A DNA stretch of 64,000 nt from Celeribacter ethanolicus. Lineage in GTDB: Bacteria; Pseudomonadota; Alphaproteobacteria; Rhodobacterales; Rhodobacteraceae. The DNA is taken from positions 62,001-126,000 of the forward strand of contig NZ_LRUC01000010.1 in NCBI RefSeq assembly GCF_001550095.1. The letters run 5' to 3'. The translations under genes were made by a program, and so were the position numbers. Below, piece after piece: positions 1 to 7,537 of the stretch. The notes below the pieces were generated by a model. That model was not told the origin of the DNA, did no database searches, and saw nothing but the letters and a program-made list of their open reading frames with translations. The first letter of the stretch is position 1, and the number at the start of each line of letters is the position of its first letter.

Positions 1-92
1 GTCGCCGGGTCGATCTTCAATTGCCGTCCCGCCCCCGAGAGGCTTTCGGTCCGCGCCACAGCCAGAAACACCCGCAGATCATCCCAGTTCAT
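1..92 (-). CDS. LysR-family transcriptional regulator, N-terminal fragment
   Basis: Reading the minus strand from an ATG at 92 gives a peptide beginning MNWDDLRVFLAVARTESLSG, followed by GAGRQLKIDPAT up to the window edge. This is the usual first helix and start of the winged helix-turn-helix of LysR-type regulators. Only about 30 residues are inside the window, so the effector domain is not visible. It is divergent from mmsA with about 106 nt between the starts. LysR genes often control a divergent neighbour, so regulation of mmsA is a reasonable inference but is not shown. Confidence 0.8.
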   Translation of the reverse strand, partial: MNWDDLRVFLAVARTESLSGAGRQLKIDPA

Positions 93-105
93 CTTGGCTC
101 CCTTC

Positions 106-125
106 ATTTTGCAAAAACGCAAAAT
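106..125. promoter_or_regulatory. Palindrome in the LysR/mmsA divergent promoter
   Basis: ATTTTGC (106-112) and GCAAAAT (119-125) are perfect 7-bp arms around a 6-nt spacer in an AT-rich stretch between the two divergent starts. The site is 14 nt from the LysR-gene start and about 75 nt from the mmsA start. This suits an autoregulatory operator bound by the LysR protein. Function is inferred from symmetry and place only. Confidence 0.45.
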
Positions 126-198
126 ATTTTTGAAATCTTCGCCCTTTTGAACCCATTTCCGCAAGACTAACTTTAAGACAAGTCAGATGGAGGACCCC

Positions 199-1698
199 AT
201 GCAAGAGCTCAAACATTACATCAACGGTGCATACGTCGCTGGCACCTCCGGCCGTTTCTCAGAAGTGCGCAACCCGGCCACTGGTGAAGCCATCGCCAAG
301 GTGCCGCTCGCAACGCCCGCCGAGCTGGACGATGCCGTCGCGAAAGCCGCAGTGGCGCAGGTCGAATGGGCCAGGGTCAACCCGCAGCGCCGTGCGCGCG
401 TAATGATGAAATTCGGTCGCCTGATCGAGGACAACATGGACGCGCTGGCCGAATGCCTGTCCCGCGAGCATGGCAAGACGTTGCCGGACGCGAAGGGCGA
501 CATTCAGCGTGGGCTTGAAGTGATCGAGGTCTGCATGGGCGCGCCTGCGATGCTCAAGGGCGAATTCACCGGCGACGCTGGCCCTGGCATCGACCTTTAC
601 GCCATCCGCCAGCCGCTTGGCGTCGTTGCGGGCATCACGCCATTCAACTTCCCGGCGATGATCCCGCTGTGGAAAATGGGCCCGGCGCTGGTCTCCGGCA
701 ACGCCATGATCCTGAAACCCTCCGAACGCACGCCGATGACCTCTCTGATGCTCGCCGAGCTGGCCACCGAAGCCGGTGTGCCCGCGGGCGTGTTGCAGGT
801 CGTCCATGGTGACAAGGAAACGGTCGACGCGATCCTCGACAATGAGGTGATTCAGGCCGTGGGTTTTGTCGGCTCCACCCCGATCGCGCAATATATCTAC
901 GGCCGTGCGGCCACCAACGGCAAGCGCGCGCAGTGTTTCGGTGGTGCGAAAAACCACATGATTATCATGCCGGACGCCGATCTCGACAAGGCCGCCGACG
1001 CGCTGGTCGGCGCGGGTTTCGGCGCCGCTGGCGAACGCTGCATGGCCGTCTCCGTGGCGGTACCGGTCGGCAAGGAAACCGCCGACAAGCTGATCGAGAA
1101 ACTCGTTCCCAAGATCGAGAAACTCAAGGTCGCGCCCTATACCGCCGGTGACGACACCGATTACGGCCCCGTCATCACCGCGCAGGCGAAAGCGCGCATC
1201 GAAAGCCTGATCACCTCCGGCGTGGACCAGGGTGCGACGCTTGTGACCGATGGGCGTGGCATGAGCATTCAGGGCTATGAGAACGGCTATTTCGTCGGCC
1301 CGACCCTGTTCGATGACGTCACCCCGGAGATGGACATCTACAAGGAAGAGATCTTTGGCCCGGTCCTGAGCCAAGTCCGCATGGAGACCTATGAAGAGGC
1401 GCTTCAGCTCATCATCGACAACGATTACGGCAACGGCACGGCGATCTACACCGCCGATGGTGACACCGCGCGCGACTTCGTGGCGCGTGTGAATGTCGGC
1501 ATGGTCGGCGTCAACTTCCCGATCCCGGTGCCGCTGTCCTATTATTCCTTCGGCGGCTGGAAAAAATCGGCCTTCGGCGATCTCGACCAATACGGGCCGG
1601 ACGCGTTCAAGTTCTACACCAAGACCAAAAAGGTCACCTCACGCTGGTTCTCCGGTATCAAGGATGGTGTGGCGCTGAACTTCAAGGCGATGGACTGA
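199..1698 (+). CDS. mmsA: CoA-acylating methylmalonate-semialdehyde dehydrogenase
   Basis: A 499-residue aldehyde dehydrogenase superfamily protein. It oxidises methylmalonate semialdehyde (and malonate semialdehyde) to propionyl-CoA or acetyl-CoA with NAD+, in valine and myo-inositol breakdown. The body matches MmsA throughout: the PFNFPAMIPLW motif, the NAD-binding GSTPIAQYIYGRA stretch, and the GERCMAVSV segment with catalytic Cys at about residue 281. The C-terminal FYTKTKKVTSRW also fits. The length is usual for the family. An ATG at 187 is also in frame, but GGAGG at 189-193 sits 5 nt before the ATG at 199, so 199 is preferred. It is monocistronic, with a hairpin terminator after the stop, and diverges from a LysR gene. 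Confidence 0.93.
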   Translation: MQELKHYINGAYVAGTSGRFSEVRNPATGEAIAKVPLATPAELDDAVAKAAVAQVEWARVNPQRRARVMMKFGRLIEDNMDALAECLSREHGKTLPDAKGDIQRGLEVIEVCMGAPAMLKGEFTGDAGPGIDLYAIRQPLGVVAGITPFNFPAMIPLWKMGPALVSGNAMILKPSERTPMTSLMLAELATEAGVPAGVLQVVHGDKETVDAILDNEVIQAVGFVGSTPIAQYIYGRAATNGKRAQCFGGAKNHMIIMPDADLDKAADALVGAGFGAAGERCMAVSVAVPVGKETADKLIEKLVPKIEKLKVAPYTAGDDTDYGPVITAQAKARIESLITSGVDQGATLVTDGRGMSIQGYENGYFVGPTLFDDVTPEMDIYKEEIFGPVLSQVRMETYEEALQLIIDNDYGNGTAIYTADGDTARDFVARVNVGMVGVNFPIPVPLSYYSFGGWKKSAFGDLDQYGPDAFKFYTKTKKVTSRWFSGIKDGVALNFKAMD

Positions 1699-1725
1699 TC
1701 CAAACCTTCATAAATCGAACATTCA

Positions 1726-1755
1726 GGCGGGCTTTCACATGAAAGCTCGCCTTTT
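1726..1755 (+). terminator. Rho-independent terminator after mmsA
   Basis: GGCGGGCTTTC (1726-1736) pairs with GAAAGCTCGCC (1741-1751) with one G-T wobble and a 4-nt loop. TTTTCTT follows. It lies 28 nt after the mmsA stop. Confidence 0.8.
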
Positions 1756-1798
1756 CTTGTCTTATTTCAATATTCGCTCGTCTCTCACGGTCCTGCAG

Positions 1799-1827
1799 CA
1801 CATCCGTCAACATATATGACGGATGTG
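1799..1827. promoter_or_regulatory. 11-bp-arm palindrome upstream of the DUF2892 gene
   Basis: CACATCCGTCA (1799-1809) and TGACGGATGTG (1817-1827) are perfect inverted copies around a 7-nt AT-rich centre. No T-run follows on the plus strand, so an operator is more likely than a terminator. It lies about 75 nt upstream of the DUF2892 start. The binding protein is unknown; the Crp/Fnr-type regulator encoded next door is one candidate. Confidence 0.55.
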
Positions 1828-1900
1828 AGTTTGTTACAGACAGACGCCTGACGTCGCAGTAGCGTGGTTCTTGGTTAACCAAGACTCACTGGAGAGTTCC

Positions 1901-2098
1901 ATGTTGAAAAAGAACGTCGGCGGCCTTGACCGCATCCTGCGCATCGTGATCGGCCTTGCCCTCATCCTCGGGTTCTTCCTGAACACCGAAGCTTCGCTGC
2001 GCTGGCTCTACCTGATCGGGATCATCCCGCTGGTGACCGGGCTGATCTCCTCCTGCCCGCTCTATTCGATCTTCGGGATCAACACCTGCAAGAAATGA
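1901..2098 (+). CDS. DUF2892 (YgaP-like) small inner-membrane protein
   Basis: A 65-residue protein with two hydrophobic segments (about residues 9-25 and 30-50). It has the family look: N-terminal KKNVGGLDRILRI, then a short second helix ending in ISSCPLYSIFGINTCKK. The two C-terminal cysteines are typical of DUF2892, the domain that is also fused to rhodanese in YgaP. The ATG at 1901 has GGAGAG 5 nt upstream and is preferred over an upstream TTG at 1871. Its stop is 3 nt from the convergent Crp/Fnr gene. Proximity to the sox locus suggests a role in sulfur or redox stress, but this is inference. Confidence 0.8.
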   Translation: MLKKNVGGLDRILRIVIGLALILGFFLNTEASLRWLYLIGIIPLVTGLISSCPLYSIFGINTCKK

Positions 2099-2101
2099 TC
2101 G

Positions 2102-2758
2102 TCACCCCGAATGCGCCAGCGCATCGAGCGCTTCGCGATCGGTGAGATAGACCACGCCGCGGGCGGTTTTCACCCATCCGCGGCGCTGGAATTCCTGAAG
2201 CTGACGGGAAATCACCTCCCGCGCAGTGCCCAGTTCCGCCGCCAGTTGCGCGTGCGTCGCCTTCAACTCCCCCGCGCCCCGTGACAATCCGAGAAGTTTT
2301 TGCGCCAGACGAATATCGACCTTTTGAAAGGCGATTTCCTCAATCACATGGAACAGGTCGGTGATCCGCCGCGAATAGGCGGAAAACACGAAATTGCGGA
2401 AACTCCGGGAGCGCGCCACCAGATCGTCGAACACCCGGCGCGGAATGGCAACCGCCTCCACCTCCGTCTCGGCAATGCCCTCGGCGCTGTAATCCTCATA
2501 GGCCAGAAGGCAGGCGGTGGTCAGCACACAGCTTTCCCCGGCATGCACCCGATAGAGCACGATCTCGCGCCCGCCCTCGGTGGTCTGCTGCACCCGCACA
2601 GTGCCTTCGAGCAGCATGAGAAGGTTCTCCGGGCTTTTGCCCGGCCCGAACAGCACCGTGTTTTCCGGCAGGTGCACGATCTGCGACTGGCTCACGAGGC
2701 GCTCGCGCACCTTCGGCTCCAACGCCGCCAGACCGGAAAAACGGTCGATCCAATCCAT
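2102..2758 (-). CDS. Crp/Fnr-family transcriptional regulator
   Basis: A 218-residue protein. An N-terminal cyclic-nucleotide-binding-like beta-barrel (about residues 15-120, with LPENTVLFGPGKSPENLLML and GREIVLYRVHAGESCVL) is followed by a C-terminal winged HTH (about 140-215, with TAREVISRQLQEFQRRGW). There is no N-terminal cysteine cluster like that of Fnr, so an iron-sulfur oxygen sensor is unlikely. A longer frame extends upstream of 2758, but MDWIDRFSGL is the natural start. Close relatives are often found near rhodanese, sulfide or YgaP genes. The effector and targets are unknown; the adjacent DUF2892, DUF302 and soxCD genes are possible targets. Confidence 0.85.
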   Translation of the reverse strand: MDWIDRFSGLAALEPKVRERLVSQSQIVHLPENTVLFGPGKSPENLLMLLEGTVRVQQTTEGGREIVLYRVHAGESCVLTTACLLAYEDYSAEGIAETEVEAVAIPRRVFDDLVARSRSFRNFVFSAYSRRITDLFHVIEEIAFQKVDIRLAQKLLGLSRGAGELKATHAQLAAELGTAREVISRQLQEFQRRGWVKTARGVVYLTDREALDALAHSG

Positions 2759-2787
2759 CCTGTGCCCCTTTGCTTCAAGGGGTCTTC

Positions 2788-3237
2788 TTAAAAGCTTGTC
2801 GCCTCTTCCACAATCTCTGTCAGCAAATCCTCGACCGCCTGCATCGGCCCCTCGGGGTAATCGCGGAAACCGATGGTGACCTTGCCCGCCCGATCCGCCA
2901 CGAAGATCGAATAGGGGCAATGCACGATGTTCATCGGATCGGCCTCCATCACCTGCCGCGACACGGTGGCCGAGCAGAACAGGAACACATCCGCCGCATC
3001 GAACAACACGACGTCGGAACCGACATCCTCGCGGGTCCGCTCCAGCATCTCGCCGGTGTGGCTACGGTAGTCGATCACCAGGCCCTTCGAGATGATCGCA
3101 TCCTCGACGGCAAAAGCCGCGTCCTCGAACGTGCCGTCATAATCGAAGGTGATCGCCTGATCGTTCGCCAGAACCGGCGCGCCGAAACCTGCGCCGGTCG
3201 CGAGTGCCAAAAGCACCGCCAAAGCTTTGGTGTTCAT
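2788..3237 (-). CDS. Exported DUF302-domain protein
   Basis: A 149-residue protein. The signal peptide MNTKALAVLLALATGAGFG ends near PVLAND, so the mature protein is periplasmic. The rest fits DUF302: the FEDAAFAVEDAIISKGLVI helix, a central strand pair, FLFCSATVSRQVMEADP, NIVHCPYSIFVAD, then a C-terminal helix. Two cysteines (in FLFCSA and VHCPY) could bind a metal or heme or be redox active. DUF302 has no settled biochemical role. It is encoded between soxD, from which a terminator separates it, and the Crp/Fnr gene, 29 nt away. The start at 3237 has a GGAGG-type site upstream. Confidence 0.8.
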   Translation of the reverse strand: MNTKALAVLLALATGAGFGAPVLANDQAITFDYDGTFEDAAFAVEDAIISKGLVIDYRSHTGEMLERTREDVGSDVVLFDAADVFLFCSATVSRQVMEADPMNIVHCPYSIFVADRAGKVTIGFRDYPEGPMQAVEDLLTEIVEEATSF

Positions 3238-3272
3238 GAGAAATCCTCCCTGTTTTTCCGATGATACCATGG

Positions 3273-3305
3273 AAAAGGGGCGGCACCCAGTTCGGATGCC
3301 GCCCC
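3273..3305 (-). terminator. Terminator at the end of the sox minus-strand operon
   Basis: On the minus strand TGGGTGCCGCCCC-type arms form a perfect 9-bp stem (3297-3305 with 3277-3285) and an 11-nt loop. TTTTCC follows (complement of 3271-3276). It lies 20 nt after the soxD stop and probably ends the soxVWXYZABCD transcript before the DUF302 gene. Confidence 0.75.
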
Positions 3306-3324
3306 CCTGTTCGCGCAGGATGTC

Positions 3325-4413
3325 TTACTGCGACACGGATTTGAGATATTCGATCACCGCGGCAATCTCTTCGTCCTTTTTCAGCCCGGCGAAGGTCATC
3401 TTGGTCTTCGGGAACATCGCCTTCGGCTTGTGCAGATATGCGGTCAGGTTCTCCTCGGTCCAGATGAAGCCCTCGGCATGGGCATCCGTGAAGTCCTTGG
3501 AATATTTGAACCCTTCGATATGGGTGATCGGGGCCCCGACCACACCATTGAGCACCGGACCGGTCTTGTTCTTGGCCCCCTCACCGACCTGGTGACAGGC
3601 GGCGCATTTCTTGAAGACCTTCTCGCCTTTCCCGGCCAGCTCCGGATCGAAGGACATCGTCGCCATCTCAACGGGCGCCTGTTCCGCGGCGGGCTCCGCC
3701 GTGGCCTCTTCGACCGCAGGCGTCTCGACAGCCTTCTCGACGACGGAGGCGGCTTCGGTCACGGTTTCCGCGCCCGCTTCCTCCGGCGTCACGTCAAGAA
3801 CGGTCGCGCGTTTGGTGATCTCGACCGTGTCCTTGCAGTTCTCGTAACAGGCATTCGCCTCGGTGAAGATGGTGTATTCCGTTTCCGGGCGATCATCGAC
3901 GACAAAGCCCCCGGCGTTCGGCATCTCCACCTCAAGGAAGTTCTCGTTCGACAGCACGAAATCGTCGTCCACGATATAGTTCGAGTAGAGCAGATAGGCG
4001 GTGATCGCATAGACGTCGTCGTCGGACATGGTCTGCGCATTGCCGAAGGGCATGGAGCGGCGGACATAATCGTAGACGGTCGAGAGATACGGCCAGTAAG
4101 AGCCGATGGTCTTCAACGGGTCCTTGTCCGCCAGCGTGCCGTCGCCCCCCGCCAGTTTCGGCCAGTTGTCGACGCCTTCCGCGAACTCGCCATGACAGAC
4201 GGCACAGTTCTCGGAAAAAATCATCTCACCGTCTTCGACCGAGCCGGAGCCGATGGGCAAACCCTCGCCATTGGGGGAAATATCGTGGTTCCACGCCGCG
4301 ATTTCTTCGGGCAGAGCTGCGCGGCCAAGGCCGAGTTTTTCCGCGAAAGCCGGCATCGCCAGCGCGGCGGAGAGGGCGGTTGTGAGGATCAGTTTAGGAA
4401 GAAACTTCGACAT
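3325..4413 (-). CDS. soxD: SoxD, diheme cytochrome c subunit of sulfane dehydrogenase SoxCD
   Basis: A 362-residue periplasmic cytochrome that takes electrons from the SoxC molybdenum site during oxidation of SoxY-bound sulfane sulfur. The signal peptide is LPKLILTTALSAALAMPAFA. Two c-type heme motifs are visible, CAVCH (Cys70-Cys73-His74) and CAACH (Cys270-Cys273-His274). The second lies in a cytochrome c2-like domain (about 255-362) after an Ala/Glu/Pro-rich linker (about 210-250). The start at 4413 overlaps the soxC end by 20 nt, which suggests translational coupling. Two heme domains is the Paracoccus-type SoxD architecture. Confidence 0.93.
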   Translation of the reverse strand: MSKFLPKLILTTALSAALAMPAFAEKLGLGRAALPEEIAAWNHDISPNGEGLPIGSGSVEDGEMIFSENCAVCHGEFAEGVDNWPKLAGGDGTLADKDPLKTIGSYWPYLSTVYDYVRRSMPFGNAQTMSDDDVYAITAYLLYSNYIVDDDFVLSNENFLEVEMPNAGGFVVDDRPETEYTIFTEANACYENCKDTVEITKRATVLDVTPEEAGAETVTEAASVVEKAVETPAVEEATAEPAAEQAPVEMATMSFDPELAGKGEKVFKKCAACHQVGEGAKNKTGPVLNGVVGAPITHIEGFKYSKDFTDAHAEGFIWTEENLTAYLHKPKAMFPKTKMTFAGLKKDEEIAAVIEYLKSVSQ

Positions 4414-5674
4414 TTTCCGCCTCCCCGTTCGTTTTGACATGCCAGGTCTGGATACAGTTGTTGTGATAGACGGAGTTCTCGCCGCGCACGTCGCGCAGTT
4501 GCGCTTTGGTCGGCTGAACATAGCCCGTGTCGTCATGGGCGCGCGACTGGAGCAGCATCTCTTCGCCATCCCATGTGGTGTCGAGATAGAAGCGGGTGAG
4601 CGCCATCGACTGGCCCTCATTGGCAAGCCGCGCCTTCTGCCAGGTCTTGCCGCCGTCCATCGAAACATCAACGCCGGTGATGGCGCCCCGCCCGGACCAC
4701 GCAAGCCCCGTGATCACCAGCGGGCCTTTGCCGTGCTTGATCGGCGATTGCGGGCTGGGCGAGGTCACCACGGATTTCGCATCCATGACCCAGGTCCATT
4801 TGCGCGAGGTGCCGTCCGCGAGCGTGTCGGTGTATTTCGAGGTTTCCTCACGCGACTGAATGGCCTGCGCGGTGACTTCGATGCGGCGCAGCCATTTCAC
4901 CCACATGTTGCCTTCCCAACCGGGCACGACCAGACGCACCGGATAGCCATGCTCCATGCGCAGCGCTTCACCATTGGCCTTGAACGCGATCATGCAATCA
5001 TCGAGCGCCTTTTCCATCGGGATCGAGCGCCCGTTCGACGACGCATCCGCGCCCTCGACATAGACCCATTTGTCCTTGAGATCGCCCGCAGCCCCAAGCC
5101 CCGCCTCTTCGAGAAGCGTGCGCAGCGTGACGCCGGTGTATTCCATGTTGTGGATCATGCCATGGGTGAACTGCGCGCCATTCAACTGCGCCCCCGCCCA
5201 TTCCATACCCGTGTTGGCCGCGCATTCGAGGAAGAACGTCTTGTTCACCCGCGGGAAGCGTTCGAGATCTTCATAGCTAAAGACCAAAGGCGTATCGACC
5301 AAGCCGTTGATCATCAAACGATAATCTTCTTTCTTGAGCTCAATCGCACCGGAGTGGTGTCGCTCGAAAGCACAGCCCTGCGGCGTGATCGTCCCGTCGA
5401 GCGCATGGATCGGCGTAAAGTTGATCGAGGAAATCGGATCGGCCGTCAGCCAGGGCACGTTGCGGCGAATGACATCGCCCTCGTATTTGATCGGCAGGCC
5501 ATAGGGCGTTTCATCCACGCCCGCACCCGTGGACATGGCCCAGTCCTGTTTCTCGGTGATCAGCGGATCGGGACCGTCTTGGGCAGCGGCCTTGCTCGCG
5601 GCCAGTCCGACCCCGGTGGCCGCCGCCCCGCGCAGGAAGGCGCGTCGGCTTTGTCCGTTCTGGGTGTCACTCAT
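4394..5674 (-). CDS. soxC: SoxC, molybdopterin subunit of sulfane dehydrogenase SoxCD
   Basis: A 426-residue sulfite-oxidase-family protein. It starts with a twin-arginine leader (SRRAFLRG, residues 9-16), so it is exported folded by Tat. The Moco-binding domain holds the conserved Cys in FFLECAANTGMEW (Cys151). A C-terminal Mo-co dimerisation domain follows (about 310-420). Within the Sox system SoxCD removes six electrons from the sulfane sulfur bound to SoxY. Presence of soxCD predicts complete oxidation to sulfate without sulfur globules. It is cotranscribed with soxB upstream (58-nt gap) and soxD downstream (overlapping). Confidence 0.95.
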   Translation of the reverse strand: MSDTQNGQSRRAFLRGAAATGVGLAASKAAAQDGPDPLITEKQDWAMSTGAGVDETPYGLPIKYEGDVIRRNVPWLTADPISSINFTPIHALDGTITPQGCAFERHHSGAIELKKEDYRLMINGLVDTPLVFSYEDLERFPRVNKTFFLECAANTGMEWAGAQLNGAQFTHGMIHNMEYTGVTLRTLLEEAGLGAAGDLKDKWVYVEGADASSNGRSIPMEKALDDCMIAFKANGEALRMEHGYPVRLVVPGWEGNMWVKWLRRIEVTAQAIQSREETSKYTDTLADGTSRKWTWVMDAKSVVTSPSPQSPIKHGKGPLVITGLAWSGRGAITGVDVSMDGGKTWQKARLANEGQSMALTRFYLDTTWDGEEMLLQSRAHDDTGYVQPTKAQLRDVRGENSVYHNNCIQTWHVKTNGEAENVEVSS

Positions 5675-5732
5675 CTCTCGTGTCTCCCTCTTATGCGTTT
5701 CTGTGCGATTTCATGTGGCGAGGCCCCGGCGC

Positions 5733-7430
5733 TCAGGCGCCGATGACCTTGACGGAGGTGTTCGGTTCGACGTGAACCACGCCCTGTTTGCGGATGTGAT
5801 CTTCGACCACGTCCCAGATCTGCGGCCCCTCGGTGCCCTCGTTGACCGAAGCCCAGCCCGCGACGACATAGTTTTTCGCCGGGTCCAGCAGCTCGCCGGT
5901 CTTGAGCAGCGTCAGCTCCGAAATCCGCTCGCCTTGCGGCTTGGTGATATCGATGCGGTAGCCAAGACCGCCCATCCGCACCATGTCGCCGCCCTGCTGG
6001 TAATAGGGGTCGGGGTTGAAGATGTTGTCGGCCACGTCTTCCATAATCGTATGGATGAACTCGCCGGTCATCTCGCTGCGGTAGGCCTTGCCATAGGTCA
6101 TCGAGGTGGCGTTCCAGATGTCTTCGCGGGTGATCTTGTCTCCCGGAAGCAGCGACGGCCCCCAACGCACACCCGGCGACATCGCGATATCCGCCTCGCG
6201 CTCACTCAGAAGCGCGTCACAGATCAGATCGTCCCAAGTGCCGTTGAAATTGCCGCGACGGTAGAGCACGCTATCGGTCTCGCCGATCACCTCGGACATC
6301 GCCTCTTCATAGGGCGCGCGCTGCTCATTGATCAGGGCGGACACCTCTTTGTCCGGCTCGATCACGTCGGAGAAGATCGGGATGAGTTTATGGCGGAAGC
6401 CCATCATGCGACCGTCGCGCACGTCCAGATCGACGCGAGAGACGAATTTGCCGTTGGACCCGGACGCGATGATGATCGTCTCGCCGACCAGAACCGGCTC
6501 CGGCAGCGCATCATGGGTGTGGCCGGAGAGCACGACGTCGATGCCCTTGACGAGGCTCGCCATTTTCTTGTCCACGTCGAAGCCGTTGTGCGACAGCAGC
6601 ACGACCAGCTCCGCGCCCATGCCGCGCACCTCGTCGACCACTTCCTGCATCCGCTCGGTGCGAATGCCGAAAGAGTATTCCGGGAACATCCAGCCGGGGT
6701 TGGCGATGGGCATATAGGGGAAGGCCTGACCGATGACGGCGATCTTCACGCCGCCACGCTCAAAGAATTTGTAAGGCTCGAAATCCTCCGCCGGTTCGTC
6801 CCATTCGGCGTCGAAAATATTCGCGCCCAGAGCCGCAAACGGCAGATCGGCCACGACTTCGCGCACGCGCTCGGAGCCAAGCGTGAATTCCCAGTGGAAG
6901 GTCATCGCATCGGGTTTCAGCGCGTTCATCACATTGACCATATCCTGCCCCGCCGTGTGGTAGCAGGTGTAGGAGCCGTGCCATGTGTCGCCGCCATCGA
7001 GCAAAAGCGCATCGGGCCGCGCAGCGCGGATCGAATTGATCACGGTGGCCACGCGGTCGAGGCCCCCGACCTTGCCGTAAGCTTTGCCGAGTGCTGCAAA
7101 ATCGTTGTAGCTCAGCGCATAGGCCGTGGGCGAATTGTCTTCGATGCCGTAGAGCTTGCGGAAATCCGCCCCCGTGATATGCGGCACCGCGCCCTTGTTG
7201 CCGCCCACGCCGATGTTGATCTCCGGCTCCCGGAAATAGATCGGTTTGAGCTGGGCGTGGATGTCCGTGACATGGATCAGCGAGACGTTGCCAAACGTGT
7301 CGAACTCCAGAAGCTGATCCTGAGTCAGGCTTTGCTGGGCCGCAAGCCGCGCCCAGTTGCCAAAACCGGAGGCGCCAACAAGGGCGGAGGCGGCCATGGA
7401 GACCTGAAGGAAGTCACGACGTGAAATCAT
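5733..7430 (-). CDS. soxB: SoxB, thiosulfohydrolase
   Basis: A 565-residue periplasmic di-manganese hydrolase that releases sulfate from the S-thiosulfonate group on SoxY. The Tat leader is SRRDFLQVSMAASALVG. Metallophosphatase motifs are in order: HVTDIHAQLKPIYFREPE, LLDGGDTWHGS, GANIFD, LLSHNGFDVDKKM and SGHTHDALPEP, followed by the 5'-nucleotidase-like C-terminal domain with FNGTWDDLICDALL. An 11-codon longer frame exists, but the ATG at 7430 has ACGGAG about 9 nt upstream and gives a proper leader. It is separated from soxA by a 107-nt gap that holds a hairpin. Confidence 0.96.
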   Translation of the reverse strand: MISRRDFLQVSMAASALVGASGFGNWARLAAQQSLTQDQLLEFDTFGNVSLIHVTDIHAQLKPIYFREPEINIGVGGNKGAVPHITGADFRKLYGIEDNSPTAYALSYNDFAALGKAYGKVGGLDRVATVINSIRAARPDALLLDGGDTWHGSYTCYHTAGQDMVNVMNALKPDAMTFHWEFTLGSERVREVVADLPFAALGANIFDAEWDEPAEDFEPYKFFERGGVKIAVIGQAFPYMPIANPGWMFPEYSFGIRTERMQEVVDEVRGMGAELVVLLSHNGFDVDKKMASLVKGIDVVLSGHTHDALPEPVLVGETIIIASGSNGKFVSRVDLDVRDGRMMGFRHKLIPIFSDVIEPDKEVSALINEQRAPYEEAMSEVIGETDSVLYRRGNFNGTWDDLICDALLSEREADIAMSPGVRWGPSLLPGDKITREDIWNATSMTYGKAYRSEMTGEFIHTIMEDVADNIFNPDPYYQQGGDMVRMGGLGYRIDITKPQGERISELTLLKTGELLDPAKNYVVAGWASVNEGTEGPQIWDVVEDHIRKQGVVHVEPNTSVKVIGA

Positions 7431-7499
7431 GCGTGTAGCTCCGTAGATGCCGCACAAATCCATGAATTATGCGGGAATTTGAATATATCGGGAGAGAGA

Positions 7500-7531
7500 A
7501 AGCCCCGCGCGAGCCATCGTCGGCGGGGCTT
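7500..7531 (-). terminator. Hairpin between soxA and soxB (possible attenuator)
   Basis: AAGCCCCGC (7500-7508) and GCGGGGCTT (7523-7531) are perfect 9-bp arms around a 14-nt loop, beginning 6 nt after the soxA stop. On the minus strand the sequence after the hairpin is TCTCTCTCCCG rather than a clean T-run. It may be a partial terminator or an mRNA-stability hairpin that lowers soxBCD relative to soxXYZA. Confidence 0.55.
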
Positions 7532-7537
7532 CAAAGA

